From Actinernus sp. WN-2022 (Eukaryota > Cnidaria > Anthozoa > Actiniaria > Actinernidae), in the NCBI GenBank assembly GCA_030867875.1, contig JAOWCC010001634.1, positions 133,697,593-133,761,592 on the forward strand: a stretch of DNA of 64,000 nt. Reading direction: 5' to 3'. The notes under the pieces are model-generated. The model saw only the letters and a list, made by a program, of their open reading frames with translations. It was not told the DNA's origin and made no database searches. Below are positions 21,606 through 33,175 of this stretch, one piece after another (position 1 is the first letter of the stretch; each line of letters begins with the position of its first letter). The translations under genes and the position numbers were made by a program.

Positions 21606-22337
21606 TTGATATTCGTATATTTTTGCTGATTAGATCCCATCCAAGGTGATCCGGTTCCTGCACTTCGTCCGAATTGGTCCTTGCATTCAGTACATTATAT
21701 TTATTTCCCGCCATTTTTTTGGCGGGAAAATTACCAAAATTCAAACTTTAATAACTTTCGTTTACTTCAACCGATCGAGAACGGGTTTTCGATTATTTCA
21801 TTCTCATGAACAAGAGATTTAAAAAAGATATAATAAAACGTTTTTATAGGTAATAAAAAATTATAAGAAACCTATTATAAAAGGATATATGACGTCACTG
21901 TGACGTCATAATGATGGTTATATTAGCTTAACTTATCAGACTATGTTTTGTTTACACTCCTTTATACACCTACCAAAATTCATTCTACTATGTCGAAAAC
22001 TTTTAAATATATATAAAACCCGCCGTTTTTACGATCATTTGTGCCCTGCGTGCGCGCGTTGTAAATAGCGAAAGCTGAAGAGCAAATTATATCAAACTCA
22101 AAATAGGTTAAATTAATAGATGTAATTCAAATTATCATGTACACTGTAGTTGTATTGTATTTGTATTTTGTCTTTGAAAAGCCTTTTTAAGGAAAGATAA
22201 ATAAAGTATGAAGTATGAGGTACTTTTGCTGAAAAACAACTAATATTACCCTCCCCTCCCTACTGCGCAGGATTGTTAGAAATAATTCGTGTTCCGAAAC
22301 ATCAAAGGATCAGCCCGCGCCTGTTCGGCTACCCAAG

Positions 22338-22505
22338 ATGGCGGATTCTGAGGGCAGGGATCTGTTCTCTTCCCTTAGCTCCGAGGTTTTGAGTATGATC
22401 CTATCTTATATGCCTGCAAAGACATTGCTGAACCTTAGTGAAACTTGCCGAAGATTAAAAGAACTATGCCTTAACTGTGACTCGCTTTGGAAACGACTTT
22501 GTAAG
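22338..22505 (+). CDS. F-box gene coding exon 1
   Basis: Encodes the start and the F-box (56 codons, phase 0). The donor AAG|GTTGGT at 22506 was chosen over the stronger-looking GTAAGG at 22501, because the latter puts exon 2 into a frame with an immediate TGA. The joined WKRLCK-TDY matches the usual end of an F-box. Confidence 0.75.
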
Positions 22506-25500
22506 GTTGGTATTGCTTGCTTTCTTATTAACTTTATAAGCTTTAATTTGTAGATTAATTGTTTTAGTTTGATGTTTCTACTTAATATTTCTTCATACGC
22601 ATCTGTTCTCGTTATTTGCGAAGTTCTTGGTCAAGCGAGCGCGTAGACTATTGAGTTTAAAGAATTTCTTGTCGGAAATGGTTTATATACATGTAGTGAT
22701 GTACTATGTAGCTTCATCCAGGTTTCTTCGAACAGAATTATACTGAAGACAGTGAAGTCTAAAACTCACTTTGAATTTCATCGAACTGTAAGCTTATCTA
22801 TGTTTTTTTCATGTTTACACTAGAAGATCTTTATCAATAAATCCAATGCATTCATTACTGTATAATTTTCGACGTTTTATTTTTGTTGTCATAATTTCTA
22901 TATCTGTTGTCATCATACAGTTAACATTATTATGTTTAAACATATATGGAAGCAATAGTATATTTGAAAAGCTTCAGTTATTTAGCTCATGAAGCCATAT
23001 GTTTAAACTGAATGGGGATCCCAGCTAATCTATGAGGAGGCAAATCATTTGGTTATTTACAAATTTAAAGTGCAATAATTATTCTAAATGGTACTGGATA
23101 CAATGTATTTCTTGATTAGAGTGTTGCATCTGTGAGTTATAAAGGATTATATCTCCAAAATACCAATGCAATAATTATTCTACATGGTACTGGATACAAT
23201 GTATTTCTTGATTAGAGTGTTGCATCTGTGAGTTATAAAGGATTAATAATATTATCTCCAAAATACCAAATGAATATGATGTCAACCCAGGAATGTACTG
23301 TAATTTCTTCTGCTTGTGAATGAAATGTTATTACCGTCGTTTGCATCTACATATGTACGTTGTAAGCATGAACATGTGAGGCGAACCATGTTGTAAACTA
23401 ATTGGGTATCAAACATTGTGTAATTCATCATCAAACTTTCAAGTTTGAAGCCATATATGCTAGATGAACTTCCTGCCCAAATTACCAAGTTATGCTCTAA
23501 TTGTGAGGATATTTACGGTAACCAAATACGGAAGTAACTTCAAACCTGAGGTGATCTTTGATTTTGGAACTTCTGGAATGAAGTGGTACAGGTGGTTGTT
23601 GAATTATCAATACAGGAAGAGCATAGCTTGGTATTTTGGGCACGAATTTTCATCTAGCATGCCTTCAAACTTCAAATGTTTAACTACAAATTATGTTACG
23701 ATTGATACCTACTGTACATGTAGTTAGAACAATCATGTTTTCACCTCGCATTCACACTTTGATGCAAATGACGATATTTGATTTCTGATTTGAGTTTGCT
23801 CTGCTGGTTGTGAGGATATTTACATGTACTTGTATGATAAACAAATACTTCTGTACATGTACAGTAGCTTCAAACCAGGTGATCTTTGATTTTGTAACTT
23901 CAGGAATGAAGTGGTAGAGCTGGTAGTTGAATTATCGATACAGGAAGAGCATAACTTCAAATACATTTTCGAATGCTTAAATATCACAATAAAACACACT
24001 TGAATCTTCAAAGACTGGTAATTCGAGAGAAATTGGTACCACAGTTTTTGGACACAAAATGCGTGTCTCAATCACGGTTCTTGTTCGAACGGGAGTCAAA
24101 CACTGCAGAAAACTGAAATATTTAGATGTTTATGTTCTGATTTCGGCTGCTTTAAAGGTCCAAACTATTTCAAATGCTTCAGATACATTTTAGAACATAT
24201 AAATATCACAATGAAACACACTTGAGTCTTCAAACACCAGTAGATCGAGAGAAATTGGTACCACAGTTACCTACAGTTTATAAACACAAAATGCATGCCT
24301 CGATCGTGGTTCTTGTTCGAACAAGAATCGAACGCTGTAATATTAATTTTTGAGTATGATTTTTGAGACAATTCTGAGGCTTGAGCCTTATCCGGGTATC
24401 CTTGAATCCTGTGTTAAATATGGTAGATATCCTTAATTAAAGGTAGATTGATAAGATAAAAATGCAGATTTGTCAACAGACTCTAGCTCCGTTCTAGTGA
24501 CATTTAACTAGAGTTGTTCAAAATGATGATCAGCTCCTTCACGCTTTTCTTCGAAATATTTTGGTAAAACCATGGCAACCATGCAGCACGTGGGCTATTT
24601 CTCTTTTAAACAATAGGATCGTTTAACACGGGTGAGATACATTTGTACCAACAAACTCAACTCACATATTATGGTGCCGCGTCTGGGAATCGAACCTGGG
24701 CCACAGAGGTGAGAGGTGATCAAAGTACTTGACCACTGCACCTGACCCTGGCTCCCCATATAAACTGCTATGTTGTTCAGTTAGCATTACAGCTACTTTA
24801 TATATTAAGAATTTGGTTTAAGAAAGTCTTGGGTGAAAACTCTTGAAAACGTGCACATGAAAACTACAATGACACTAATGAATATTTTTATTGCAGACTG
24901 ATTACAATGCTAACCTCCTTGTCAAAGGGAACTTCCACTCATTCTATGTGCTCTATCAACTCTTATACAAATGCCGCATTATCCTAGAAGATACAGATTA
25001 CTGTACATATAGTGGCTATCTTCCAGACTGGCTCTACTACTGGAGTGCATTAAGCACTAAACCACCTCTGCTTGGCTTCTTCAGCCTTCCAGCAGGAAGA
25101 ACAAAAAAGACTTGGGGTAAGTCTTAACCAAGGAGTTTGCAGTCAATAATGTTGAAAGGGCAATGTCAATTTCACAAAGGCAGCACCTTCTACTTGTTCT
25201 TTTAAGATGCAAACCAGGGTTTGAACACGCAACCTCCTGCACGAGGGGCAATAAAGGAAGCTATGAAATGATTTTGTGCCAAACATGACATCATCTGGAT
25301 ACTCTAATAACACGACTATCGACCAATCAGAGCACACATTATTCAGGGCTCGACCTTAACTTCTAAATCCACTAGAAAATATCTGCTAGTAGGAATCTAT
25401 TTTTTCCACTAGCAAAAATCAGGAGGTTACAAATGTATACTGGCAAAATGAAATGGCACAGACTCGTATGACTTCACTTCATTAGAAGGCTGTGCGTTAA

Positions 25501-28500
25501 TAGAAGAATGTAGTTTATGAAATTTACGTACACTAAATGCTTCGTGCTTTTTATCATGCTTTTAGTAAGAGTTTGGCTTAAATATTAAATTTTGTAAATA
25601 TGCAATGACTGTTTGAGGTTTTCAAACTCCAAGTTGTACCTTAAAGGAAGATCAATTTGCAGAAATTTGCTAGTGGAATTTTTTCACTTGCAAATCAAGA
25701 AATGTTCTAGCTACATGTACAATGTAGCTAGCATTTTGCAAGTTTGCAAGGGTTAATTTCAAGCTCTGGCATATTTCACACTGTTTATATATTTATAATA
25801 TTATTATTATTAAATAAACCCCTTATGGTGACTGCTAATTAATTGTACACCTATTGGATTCATCTGAGTCCACTATGGCAAACGTTTTAAGTCCAGACTT
25901 CAATGTTGGGCAAGATCATGCATTTAAGGTCAAGTCTAATATTAAAGTTGATTTTTTTTCAGTAGTTATAAAACACTTAACATGTGGCAATGGTGACAAT
26001 TTATTTGCAAGGGGTCTATAAGTGTTTTATCATTAGTGTTTTATACATTTATAAGTGTTTTATAAATACTGAAAAAAAAATCATCCAATCAATAAATACA
26101 ATAGTGCAAACAGCTCATGCAAACTGTGCAACAGGAAGCTGTCTGGCCAGCCTTCATGGTAAAATATTGGGCTGGCATGTGATGTCAGAGTAAAAAACAT
26201 TTATGAGTAAAAGTAAAACATTGGGGCTCATATCTGGGAGTCTTGAAATAAAATCTGAACAACTTACATGTATAAGCCACACCCAGACTTTAGAGGAAAA
26301 TATACTCTTGTCAAAATGAAATAAAAAATACCCACCAGTGGCTTATACGCAGTCATGCAAATATGGTATATCGAAACTAAGCTATTCTGGTAAGACTATA
26401 CTAACATGATGCTTACTCTCCTTTCAAGGTTTAACAGATGAAGACCTGGCTAATTTTCATAATAATAAAAATAGTTCAAAAACAAGAGAGATCAAACTCG
26501 AGAGATACTATTCCTGGACTGACGGCATGAAAGCAGCGCTGTGTAAACACGGCAGTCAGAAAAGGTTCCAGGAAGTTGCCCTTAAGCGCTGCGGTAGAAG
26601 TCAAAAGCAAATACACAAGAACTTCCCTAAGGCTGTCAGGTCCCAAAGAAAGAGAGCATTTAATCGATTCCAGAGTGAACATTTAGGTATGAAGGATGTG
26701 TTGATAAAGCTGAAGGGAAACACTGATCATTTATGCTTTTCCAAGCCTCAGAAGATTGGACAGGACTATATTGAAGGTACATGTAAATTAAGATATTCAA
26801 TTCATTCAGATTCAGATTCATTCAGATTCATTTTATTTGTCACAAATTTTTTTTAAATTACAAACATATTAATATAATATAATATATGGGGGAAAATGAA
26901 GAGAAGAAATATATATTTGCAGCTTTGAGGAAAAGTGCATAGTGGTCAAAGTAGCCAGTGGCTTTCAAGTTGACCACAGAGAAGATAGTCGAGGAAAAAA
27001 TATAAAATAAATAAGACAATTTATGAGTAAGTCTTGTCATTGATTTACATATTTATGGCACTAAGGTACTAAGGTATCAATGGGCTAATTTTACTCTTGT
27101 AGGGTGCATTTGATTGACCATATTCTGGAATAAAATTAAACAGAATGATCACTAGAAATAGTTTATATTGGGATTTTTAGCCACTGGAATACTAATTGTA
27201 TCCTGAATATCATATGGAAGCAAACGTTTGTAGCTTACAATGCAAATTATTCCTGAGTCAGTGATTTCTAGATTTTCTACATGTACTTCATCTATTTTTA
27301 TTCTGGAATACAATCAATTGAACATGTCCTTACAGTAATTACCTTAATTGTGGCTTCAGCCCATAACACATACCATCATGCTCAACGACATCGAATAATT
27401 GAAGGGTTGAGTATGAAAACGACCTATGTCGTTTTTCGTGTACTGGGACTACTCGAGGGAGTCCAGTGTCAGCTCCATGTTGTCTAACCTGAACTGGCCC
27501 CTCCTTTCTAAATGGTGGAAGTGCTTCCGCCTAAGCTTTTTTCACAAAGCCACCCTGGGCCTCAACGCCATTGAGCCAAATCAGTATGCCGCCCTCAGGG
27601 TTACATGGCGGAAGCACTCTAAAAACTACAATCACTTCCTTGTGTGCACTGATATCTTTAAGTACTCTTTTTTTTTCTGCACTATTCCTGGAATAATCTC
27701 CCAGAGCATGTAGTGAATACATAAAGCCCTGAAAGCTTTAGCAAGCAAGTCCTGTCTTTTCTGCAATAAGCTTATATTTAGTTGTTAATCGATTTACTTA
27801 TTTATGTATTTATTAATTTATATTGGTTGTATGCAAATAGCTTTACCGATCAAATAAACAGATACAGATGTGACTTTTTACTAATTTTTTCAAAATTGTC
27901 ATTCGCCTGAAAACTTCTATACAACTTAACAACTGTTTATTACTGTTTTGGCATTTATACCGCTATTATACTGGTAAAAACCTAAAATTCTTCACATAGA
28001 AATGACTATAAAATTATGCATATCTATAGTACTAGTTCATGTTCGGTTGAGCGCTTCTTCTAATATGATTATCACAGCTGTGAACAATCTTTTGTTTTTC
28101 TGTGGAATAGTTTTTAAACATGAAATCTGCCTACTTCAAAGTGACAAAGTCCAGCCATAAACTAAAACTCTACAGCACAGACGCATTAAGGAACAAGATC
28201 GGGTTAAGTCTTCGATCAAGAGAAAGTGAAAATCCCGATAAACAGGAGAATTAAACAGTCTAACTGCTCAACCGAGTACGAACCAGTACTAGATATGCAT
28301 AATTTTAGAGTCCCATGGGGAGACGAAAGCGTCGTTGTCAAGCAAACATTGACTGTTTCTATGTGAAGAATTTTAAGTTTTTACCGGTGTAATCGCGATA
28401 TATAAATGCCAAAACAGTAATAAACAGTTGTTAAACTGGTTGTATAGAAGTTTTCAGGCGAATTTTGACGATTTGGAAAAAATCACTAAAAAGTCACGTA

Positions 28501-31500
28501 GGCCGTTTTCATGCTCAACCCTTCAATAGGCCATTTTGACGATGTTGCGCGCGCATTGAGAACAATATACACGCAATCAAGAAAACAAAAGATTGTCCTG
28601 CAACATTGAGTTTTGGCGGGCCACATTCTGGTTTTTGGCGGGCCACATGCTTTTGTTTTCAATGCGTGCGCAACATCGTCAAAATGGCCTATTGCTTCCA
28701 GCTGACGCATATATTTCAGAGGGTATACTGGGTTTCAGTGGTCGACCCTAGTTGCTCCAGGTTCTTTTTCGTAATAACTGCACAACCATTTTGCCACCAT
28801 TATTGTTAGACTGGGATTTGCTGAATACAGAGAATCACCTCATTAAGGGTATAGAATGGTCGGACCTAAAAAAATTGTGAGTCTCTGCAAAATTCAGGCA
28901 AGTCTCGAAATCTCGGCGTTTCAAAAAAGAGTCTCGGATTTTGAAACCAGGGTCTCAGCATCTCGGCAAGTCTCGGATTTGACCATTCTATACCCCTTAG
29001 AGAAGTAAGTCTGGGGCTCGGATTTTGAAACAAGGGTCTCGGATTTGACCATTCATGTCCCCCAACCAATAATCCTCAACTGTGTGGGGTTAGATACATC
29101 TACATTTACCGAGTATAACCAGAATGTATGTTAAAATGCTCACATTTATTTACTACATGCAATTCTTTATATACATATATGTTAAGCAACTCGTTTGCCA
29201 ACTGAAGGGCTGGTCATTACATGTACATACAACTATATATCCTTTATTGCCAACTCTCTGTACGGATTTTTCAGAGACAATGCTTAAATTGAATATAAAA
29301 TATATATTGCAGTCAACAAACAAATGTCCAGTAAGTTACAGTAAATGCAAATGTTCGTCTAAAACGTTTTTCAACAATTTAAGTTTCAAAGAAAGTTTAA
29401 GAACATAATTTCAGAGATGACTCAAGTGTGTTCCATATACTAACATGTAGACTAACAGTTTTATAATAGAATGTTCGTTGTCCACTGGCTGTCCTAGAGA
29501 GAGATATATATTCAGTTTCTGGGAGATCCTAGTGGTTACTAATGTCACAGCACTTAACAAATTGTGAGGCGAGATGTTCGGGCACGCAACCAGTCATGCA
29601 TTTGAAAGACATTATTGCATTACAATAATTGTGTCCATTCACGCTTTAAAGTGCCTATAACCTTTTTTGCAATTTTTATAGCTATAAACTGAAATATTTT
29701 GAGTACTTCTGTGAAGAAAGTTTTTGTTTACAGTCTACTTTATGTTCTACGCTTGTTTGAAGTCGTGTAAATTTGACCTTTCCTGACCCATGACCGCGTA
29801 AGTAAAACCCTGGGTCGATTCCTGTATATACGTGACTCATCTTGACGTCATATAATTAATTCGGCTTTGCAATCATTTGAAGAAATACTTAACATGTTGA
29901 CTAAAATGACTTTTTTCTTTACTAACAACTCACAAACTGTGTATATTTTCTGTGCATTGATTTTCTGTGCATCGCTATAATGTTTTAAAAGTGAAAGTAT
30001 GCATTAAAAGCTTTCAAATGATATAAGTTACGGGGTATGTTGTAGTCTAGAAACTGAGATAAGTACGTTGTAAAGTGAAAATTATCACGTAGTTCGGCTT
30101 CGGCGTCATAACAACTGAGGACGCCATTCCGAGTCGAAGTAAATTTTCCATGATTTTAGATGCTCTCTTGAAAACGCATCGCTATAATGTTTTAAAAGTG
30201 AAAGTATGCATTAAAAGCTTTCAAATGGTATAAGTTATACGGGGTATGTTGTAGTCTAGAACTGAGATAAGTTGTAAAATGAAAATTTAACACGTATAGT
30301 TCGGCTTCGGCGTCATAACAACTGAGACGCCATTCCGAGTCATAACACAGTTGGTTTTGATATTCTTTATTTCTTTAATTCTGTTATTATACGTACAGTA
30401 TATAGCTATGGTATATGCTTATAACACATTTAGTGAATCGACCTAATACGTAGGCGAATCGACCTTAAATACGTATAGGCGAATCGACTTAAGACGTAGG
30501 CGAACTGACCGTAGGCGAAACGACTCGTAGGCGAAACGACCGGATTCCGTAATAGAAAGGTACCATGGAGAATAATGCATCAATGAGATGACGTCTATGT
30601 AAGTATCAACCCAGGCTTTTACTTACGTAGTCGTGGGTCAGGAAAGGTCAAATTTACACAATTTCAAACAAGCGTAGAAAATTGAGTATTCTCTGTAAAC
30701 CAAAACTTTCTTCACAGAAGTATTCAAAATATTTCGAAGGTTCGTAGCTATAAACATTGCAAGAAAGGTTATAGGCACTTTAATACGTACATGCCTGGAT
30801 CTCTCTTCACCTGCTTATCATTTGGTATTTCTGATCAGGACTCCTGCACAAGACTGGCATGAAGCAGCTTCACAGCTATGTAGAATTTGTCCGACAGCTC
30901 CAACAAGACTGCAGTAGGACGCCCCAGCTGTTCAAGGACATCCCAAAGTGTGTGTCCTTTGTGTACGAAAAGCTGTCCTCTGTGGCATACATGAGATATA
31001 TCCTACCAGAGGAATTCATGGAACATGCAAAAGAATACTTTGGGAGGGTGGAAGAGGTCTGGGAATGGCAGTGTGAGAAAGGGATTGAGTACCAGGGGTG
31101 TTTCAGGGACTGCAAAGTGGTCAAGATGCATCAAGCATATAAGTGAGTCATAGAGCAGATTTCGTATGAGTGGAACATACTACAGCATGGTGCAATGACG
31201 TTGAAATGGTTTCCCATTGTTTTTGTCCTGCTGATCCAATCAAATCACGGAGTTAGAGTACAGCACGGTTACGGACATGCCGTAGTTTCACAGTCCCACT
31301 CATACGAAATCTGCTCTAAAATCTGTAGGACCACATGTATGGTATTCACACAAAATATCCACATTAGGTCAGGCAAAATCAGAAATGGAAAAAAAAGTGG
31401 AGAATATTTGGAGGTAAGGTCATGCAGGCAAATTCAGAAAATAAATGGGGAAAAAAGGAGACGCTGAGGATGAGTGCATCCAGTGGCTGAATTTAATTGG

Positions 31501-32370
31501 GACTTGATATGAGAGTGAAGGCAGTGGGGAAGTTCCTTGGGGAAGGGGGAGGGACCATTGCCCCCCCCCCCCCCCCCCCCTGCCCCCTATTTCACTCTCT
31601 GTCGACAACCCCATATTATGTACATGAACATCCTATTCAAGAATCGAACCTGGGCCATAGTGGTGAGAGATATAGAGGATATTACATGGCCGCGCGGGGA
31701 TACGGATTTTATCTTCGAGTGTTGATGAAATATCTTACCAGTGAGCACAATCATTCTGTTTAATATATAATCATCGATGAAATACCAGTTTCAATCTTAC
31801 TAAAAAGGCTAGAAATCTTTGGAAGCCAGTCATATTTTCAAAAGTGATATCTTCATGTTGTGAAGATGTCACTTTTTAGAAAGAAATATACACTGGTATT
31901 TCATCGATTATGATATAATTATTAAGAAGCATTAACCACCACGCAACTCCACCCAAGTATCATAACTTTGTGTAACAGTGAATTATTAAATATGTTATTC
32001 GGCTTTCAGGGATTATGTACAAAATGGCAATGAGTACGACTTTGAAGCCCTCAAGCTCCACTTTGAAGGATTAGAAAACCTAAAGGTGTGGCTGGACGGC
32101 AATCGATGGATCACAAGATTACTTGATGCTAATATGATACACATACTGGAGGGTGTGCGTGCCGAGAACACCTCTAAAGACCCAGACAGCCAGGGCCTTA
32201 AAAGGCTGGTTAAACGATATCTAAAAACTGGAAGGTCAGAGGATTTTGATAAAATTCTCAAGAAATTGTGTGATATGGCCAATGATTTTCTTCAGTTCCA
32301 CAGAGCACATATAACAGAGCTGGAAAATTCGCTCTCAGTCCCACCTGCAAGGGATGACCCTAAAAGCTGA
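22338..32370 (+). CDS. F-box protein, five coding exons, 466 aa (full span)
   Basis: Predicted SCF ubiquitin-ligase substrate adaptor. CDS = join(22338..22505, 24897..25116, 26429..26776, 30839..31142, 32010..32370), 1401 nt. All junctions keep frame (phases 0, 1, 1, 2) and end in TGA. Residues about 8-56 form an F-box: LFSSLSSEVLSMILSYMPAK, then LNLSETCRRLKELC, then LWKRLCK, with the usual leucines and terminal tryptophan. F-boxes bind SKP1. The remaining 410 residues, presumably substrate-binding, show no WD40, LRR or Kelch repeats. They hold an aromatic stretch (FHSFYVLYQLLYK, PDWLYYW), a basic region (about 157-205) and a predicted helical C-terminal half. I do not recognise a named FBXO family. 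The start ATG follows a vertebrate-like CCCAAG context and is the only one before the F-box. Introns are 0.9-4.1 kb and packed with transposons. Confidence 0.75.
23071..23262 (+). repeat. 96-bp tandem duplication in F-box intron 1
   Basis: The unit tgcaataattattctaNatg through ttataaaggatta is present at 23071 and 23167 with few differences, a recent local duplication. Confidence 0.75.
23503..24340 (+). repeat. Two pairs of direct repeats in F-box intron 1
   Basis: The 23503-23640 segment (tgtgaggatatttac, ggtgatctttgatttt, aatgaagtggta) recurs at about 23808-23950. The 23955-24105 segment (aaatatcacaatNaaacac, gagagaaattggtaccacag, ggttcttgttcgaac) recurs at about 24172-24340. No coding content. 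Confidence 0.6.
24675..24746 (-). repeat. tRNA-derived SINE-like unit
   Basis: On the minus strand it has an A-box-like GGTGCAGTGG and a perfect B box GGTTCGATTCC at tRNA spacing, but acceptor halves that do not pair. This is a tRNA-derived Pol III module in F-box intron 1, not a working tRNA. A B-box fragment of the same family is at 31638-31668. Confidence 0.5.
24897..25116 (+). CDS. F-box gene coding exon 2
   Basis: Acceptor ttattgcag, donor GGG|GTAAGT. The exon encodes TDYNANLLVKGNFHSFY through RTKKTW and ends in phase 1. Confidence 0.75.
25117..26428 (+). other. F-box intron 2
   Basis: Apart from the small palindrome at 25950-26082 and an AT microsatellite near 25795-25820, nothing is recognised. 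Confidence 0.5.
25950..26082. mobile_element. Small palindromic MITE in F-box intron 2
   Basis: The arms gatttttttt-cagta and tataaaacactta with their complement at the right end bound 133 bp. One arm mismatch was seen. Confidence 0.6.
26429..26776 (+). CDS. F-box gene coding exon 3
   Basis: Acceptor tcctttcaag, donor GAAG|GTACAT; enters and leaves in phase 1. It encodes a lysine/arginine-rich stretch (KHGSQKRFQEVALKRCGRSQ and RSQRKRAFNRF) that could be a nuclear localisation or nucleic-acid-facing surface. Confidence 0.75.
26805..27010 (-). mobile_element. Non-LTR retrotransposon 3' tail fragment
   Basis: On the minus strand it ends in a short tandem repeat (TGAATC/TCTGAA units, plus strand 26800-26830). 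Just inside, agtggtcaaagtagccNNtggcttt resembles the segment at about 53250-53290. Tandem 3' ends are typical of L2/CR1-type elements. Confidence 0.45.
27453..27713 (+). mobile_element. L2-like non-LTR retrotransposon, RT C-terminal fragment
   Basis: The open frame contains ESSVSSMLSNLNWPLLS and, near its end, VCTDIFKYSFFFCTIPG. This matches the layout of the C-terminal end of L2-clade ORF2 proteins (SxxxML..LxWPxL ... YKYSFFPRTI.xWN). Only the last part is present, as usual for 5'-truncated copies. It lies in F-box intron 3. Confidence 0.6.
27871..28496. mobile_element. 626-bp inverted-repeat element in F-box intron 3
   Basis: Arms of at least 150 bp (TGACTTTTTA, cgcctgaaaacttctataca, acaactgtttattactgttt) are inverted at the right end. 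A further inverted pair outside it (27399-27430 with 28496-28526; ttgaagggttgagNatgaaa) encloses both this element and the L2 fragment. Confidence 0.7.
28524..28694. mobile_element. 171-bp palindromic MITE
   Basis: CAATAGGCCATTTTGACGAT at the left is complemented exactly at the right end. The loop holds two copies of tggcgggccacat. Confidence 0.7.
28870..29065. repeat. Short-motif repeat (gtctcgga units)
   Basis: Repeated gtctcggattttgaaac and gtctcggatttgaccattc motifs recur with irregular spacing. Origin unknown. Confidence 0.5.
29650..30779. mobile_element. TTAA-flanked inverted-repeat element (piggyBac-like), long copy
   Basis: The ends AGTGCCTATAACC and GGTTATAGGCACT are flanked by TTAA on both sides; arms reach about 180 bp. 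The core has a 165-bp direct duplication (about 29960-30140 and 30175-30342) and short taggcgaatcgacc repeats at 30434-30550. A 533-bp family member lies at 62794-63326. No transposase. Confidence 0.7.
30839..31142 (+). CDS. F-box gene coding exon 4
   Basis: Acceptor tttctgatcag, donor ATAA|GTGAGT; phase 1 in, phase 2 out. It encodes an acidic-aromatic helical region (SYVEFVRQLQQDCS; EVWEWQCEKG). A MITE begins only about 10 nt after the donor. Confidence 0.75.
31152..31317. mobile_element. 166-bp MITE next to the exon 4 donor
   Basis: Arms AGAGCAGATTTCGTATGAGT and their complement, flanked by TA, start about 10 nt downstream of the exon 4 splice donor at 31143. Confidence 0.6.
31671..31920. 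mobile_element. MITE family B, copy 2 (core half deleted)
   Basis: Matches 4690-5030, but the second arm of the core palindrome is missing, so the first arm runs directly into the second inverted repeat (gatgaaataccagt / cactggtatttcatc). It lies in F-box intron 4, next to a tRNA B-box fragment (31638-31668). Confidence 0.65.
32010..32370 (+). CDS. F-box gene terminal coding exon
   Basis: Acceptor ggctttcag; begins in phase 2 and ends with TGA at 32368-32370. It encodes DYVQNGNEYDFEALKLHFEG through PPARDDPKS. Amphipathic helices are predicted by eye. Confidence 0.75.
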
Positions 32371-32580
32371 TAGTGAGTTCACAGTTTGGTTAAATCCTGC
32401 AATCTGATTGGTTTATTACCGTTTTGATTGACGTGTGACCCTGGAAGTTTCAAGTTGCGTTATAGTTGACCATCAATCAAAAAAATTCAGAGTCTGCTTT
32501 CATACAAATTTCAATGGCATACAGCCAAGACTTAATTAAATCTACTAGGTGGTACTCGTTCACACTTCAATGTAAACAGT

Positions 32581-32586
32581 AATAAA
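32581..32586 (+). promoter_or_regulatory. Candidate poly(A) signal of the F-box gene
   Basis: AATAAA about 210 nt after the stop at 32370. It is the first canonical hexamer downstream, but it lies in a repeat-like stretch (ccaatcagattgc). Confidence 0.35.
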
Positions 32587-32732
32587 CCAATCAGATTGCA
32601 ACAGATTGCATCCTTTTGTGTCTGTAATCACATACTTTTATTGCACCAATCAAATTCCAGGAACCTCGCAAATTAGCCAATAATGAAATCAGAGGATTTG
32701 AGAATCACTTTCAAAGCAAAATACTGTACTAA

Positions 32733-33175
32733 GCAATTATTGGACGAGGATGAGCAAAATATCACGATTTATTTGTGGCGAGCTGTCAGTTCTTTGCCGA
32801 TGCCGAAGGTATAACTTTGCCTACAGAGTTTCAAAACTGGAACAGCGCTGTAAATCAATCTGCCATGTTTACCACTGAGTGGTCAATAGTGCCCATGCTC
32901 AGACTGTTATTTACAGCAAACATTGTGATATCACGACTGCACATGCTTAGACCGTTATTTGCAGTCAGTTACTTGCAGGTTTTTCATCCAATTAAGATTC
33001 GGGATGGTTATGCGTCGAATAATAATAAGCAGTTATTCGACGAGGCTGAGCAAAATAGTGATGAATTGTCTGTGGCGAGCTACCAGTTATTCGCTGATGC
33101 CGAAGGTAGAGGCAAATAACTGATAGCGAGACACAGACAATTCATCATATTTTGCTATTGCCGCAGTTCCATTAA
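32733..33175. repeat. Diverged direct repeats with an internal inverted copy
   Basis: The motif series ttattNgacgagg, tgagcaaaat and gtggcgagct occurs at about 32738-32800 and 33030-33085, then partly inverted at 33115-33165. It resembles the palindrome at 9985-10095. Confidence 0.5.

Larger units (their letters stand above)
19933..22046. mobile_element. Outer foldback element (2.1 kb) holding nested palindromes
   Basis: Outer inverted arms are GGGCACGAATAACCGTAAAA at 19933-19961 and their complement at 22018-22046, with about four mismatches. The interior has a second large inverted repeat (20632-21605), a third palindrome inside that (20784-20905) and many TGACGTCA motifs. No transposase is seen. 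Confidence 0.5.

Noticed and set aside
22501..22506. GTAAGG as exon 1 donor of the F-box gene
   Set aside because: It is the better consensus, but it leaves phase 1 and the next exon then hits TGA in its second codon; AAG|GTTGGT keeps the frame and completes WKRLCK-TDY.
24675..24746. True tRNA gene
   Set aside because: A and B boxes are good but the acceptor halves do not pair and no anticodon stem forms.
31497..31763. Open frames with a proline-rich run
   Set aside because: The run is translation of a poly(C) tract beside a MITE; there is no domain and the frame lies inside an intron of the F-box gene.
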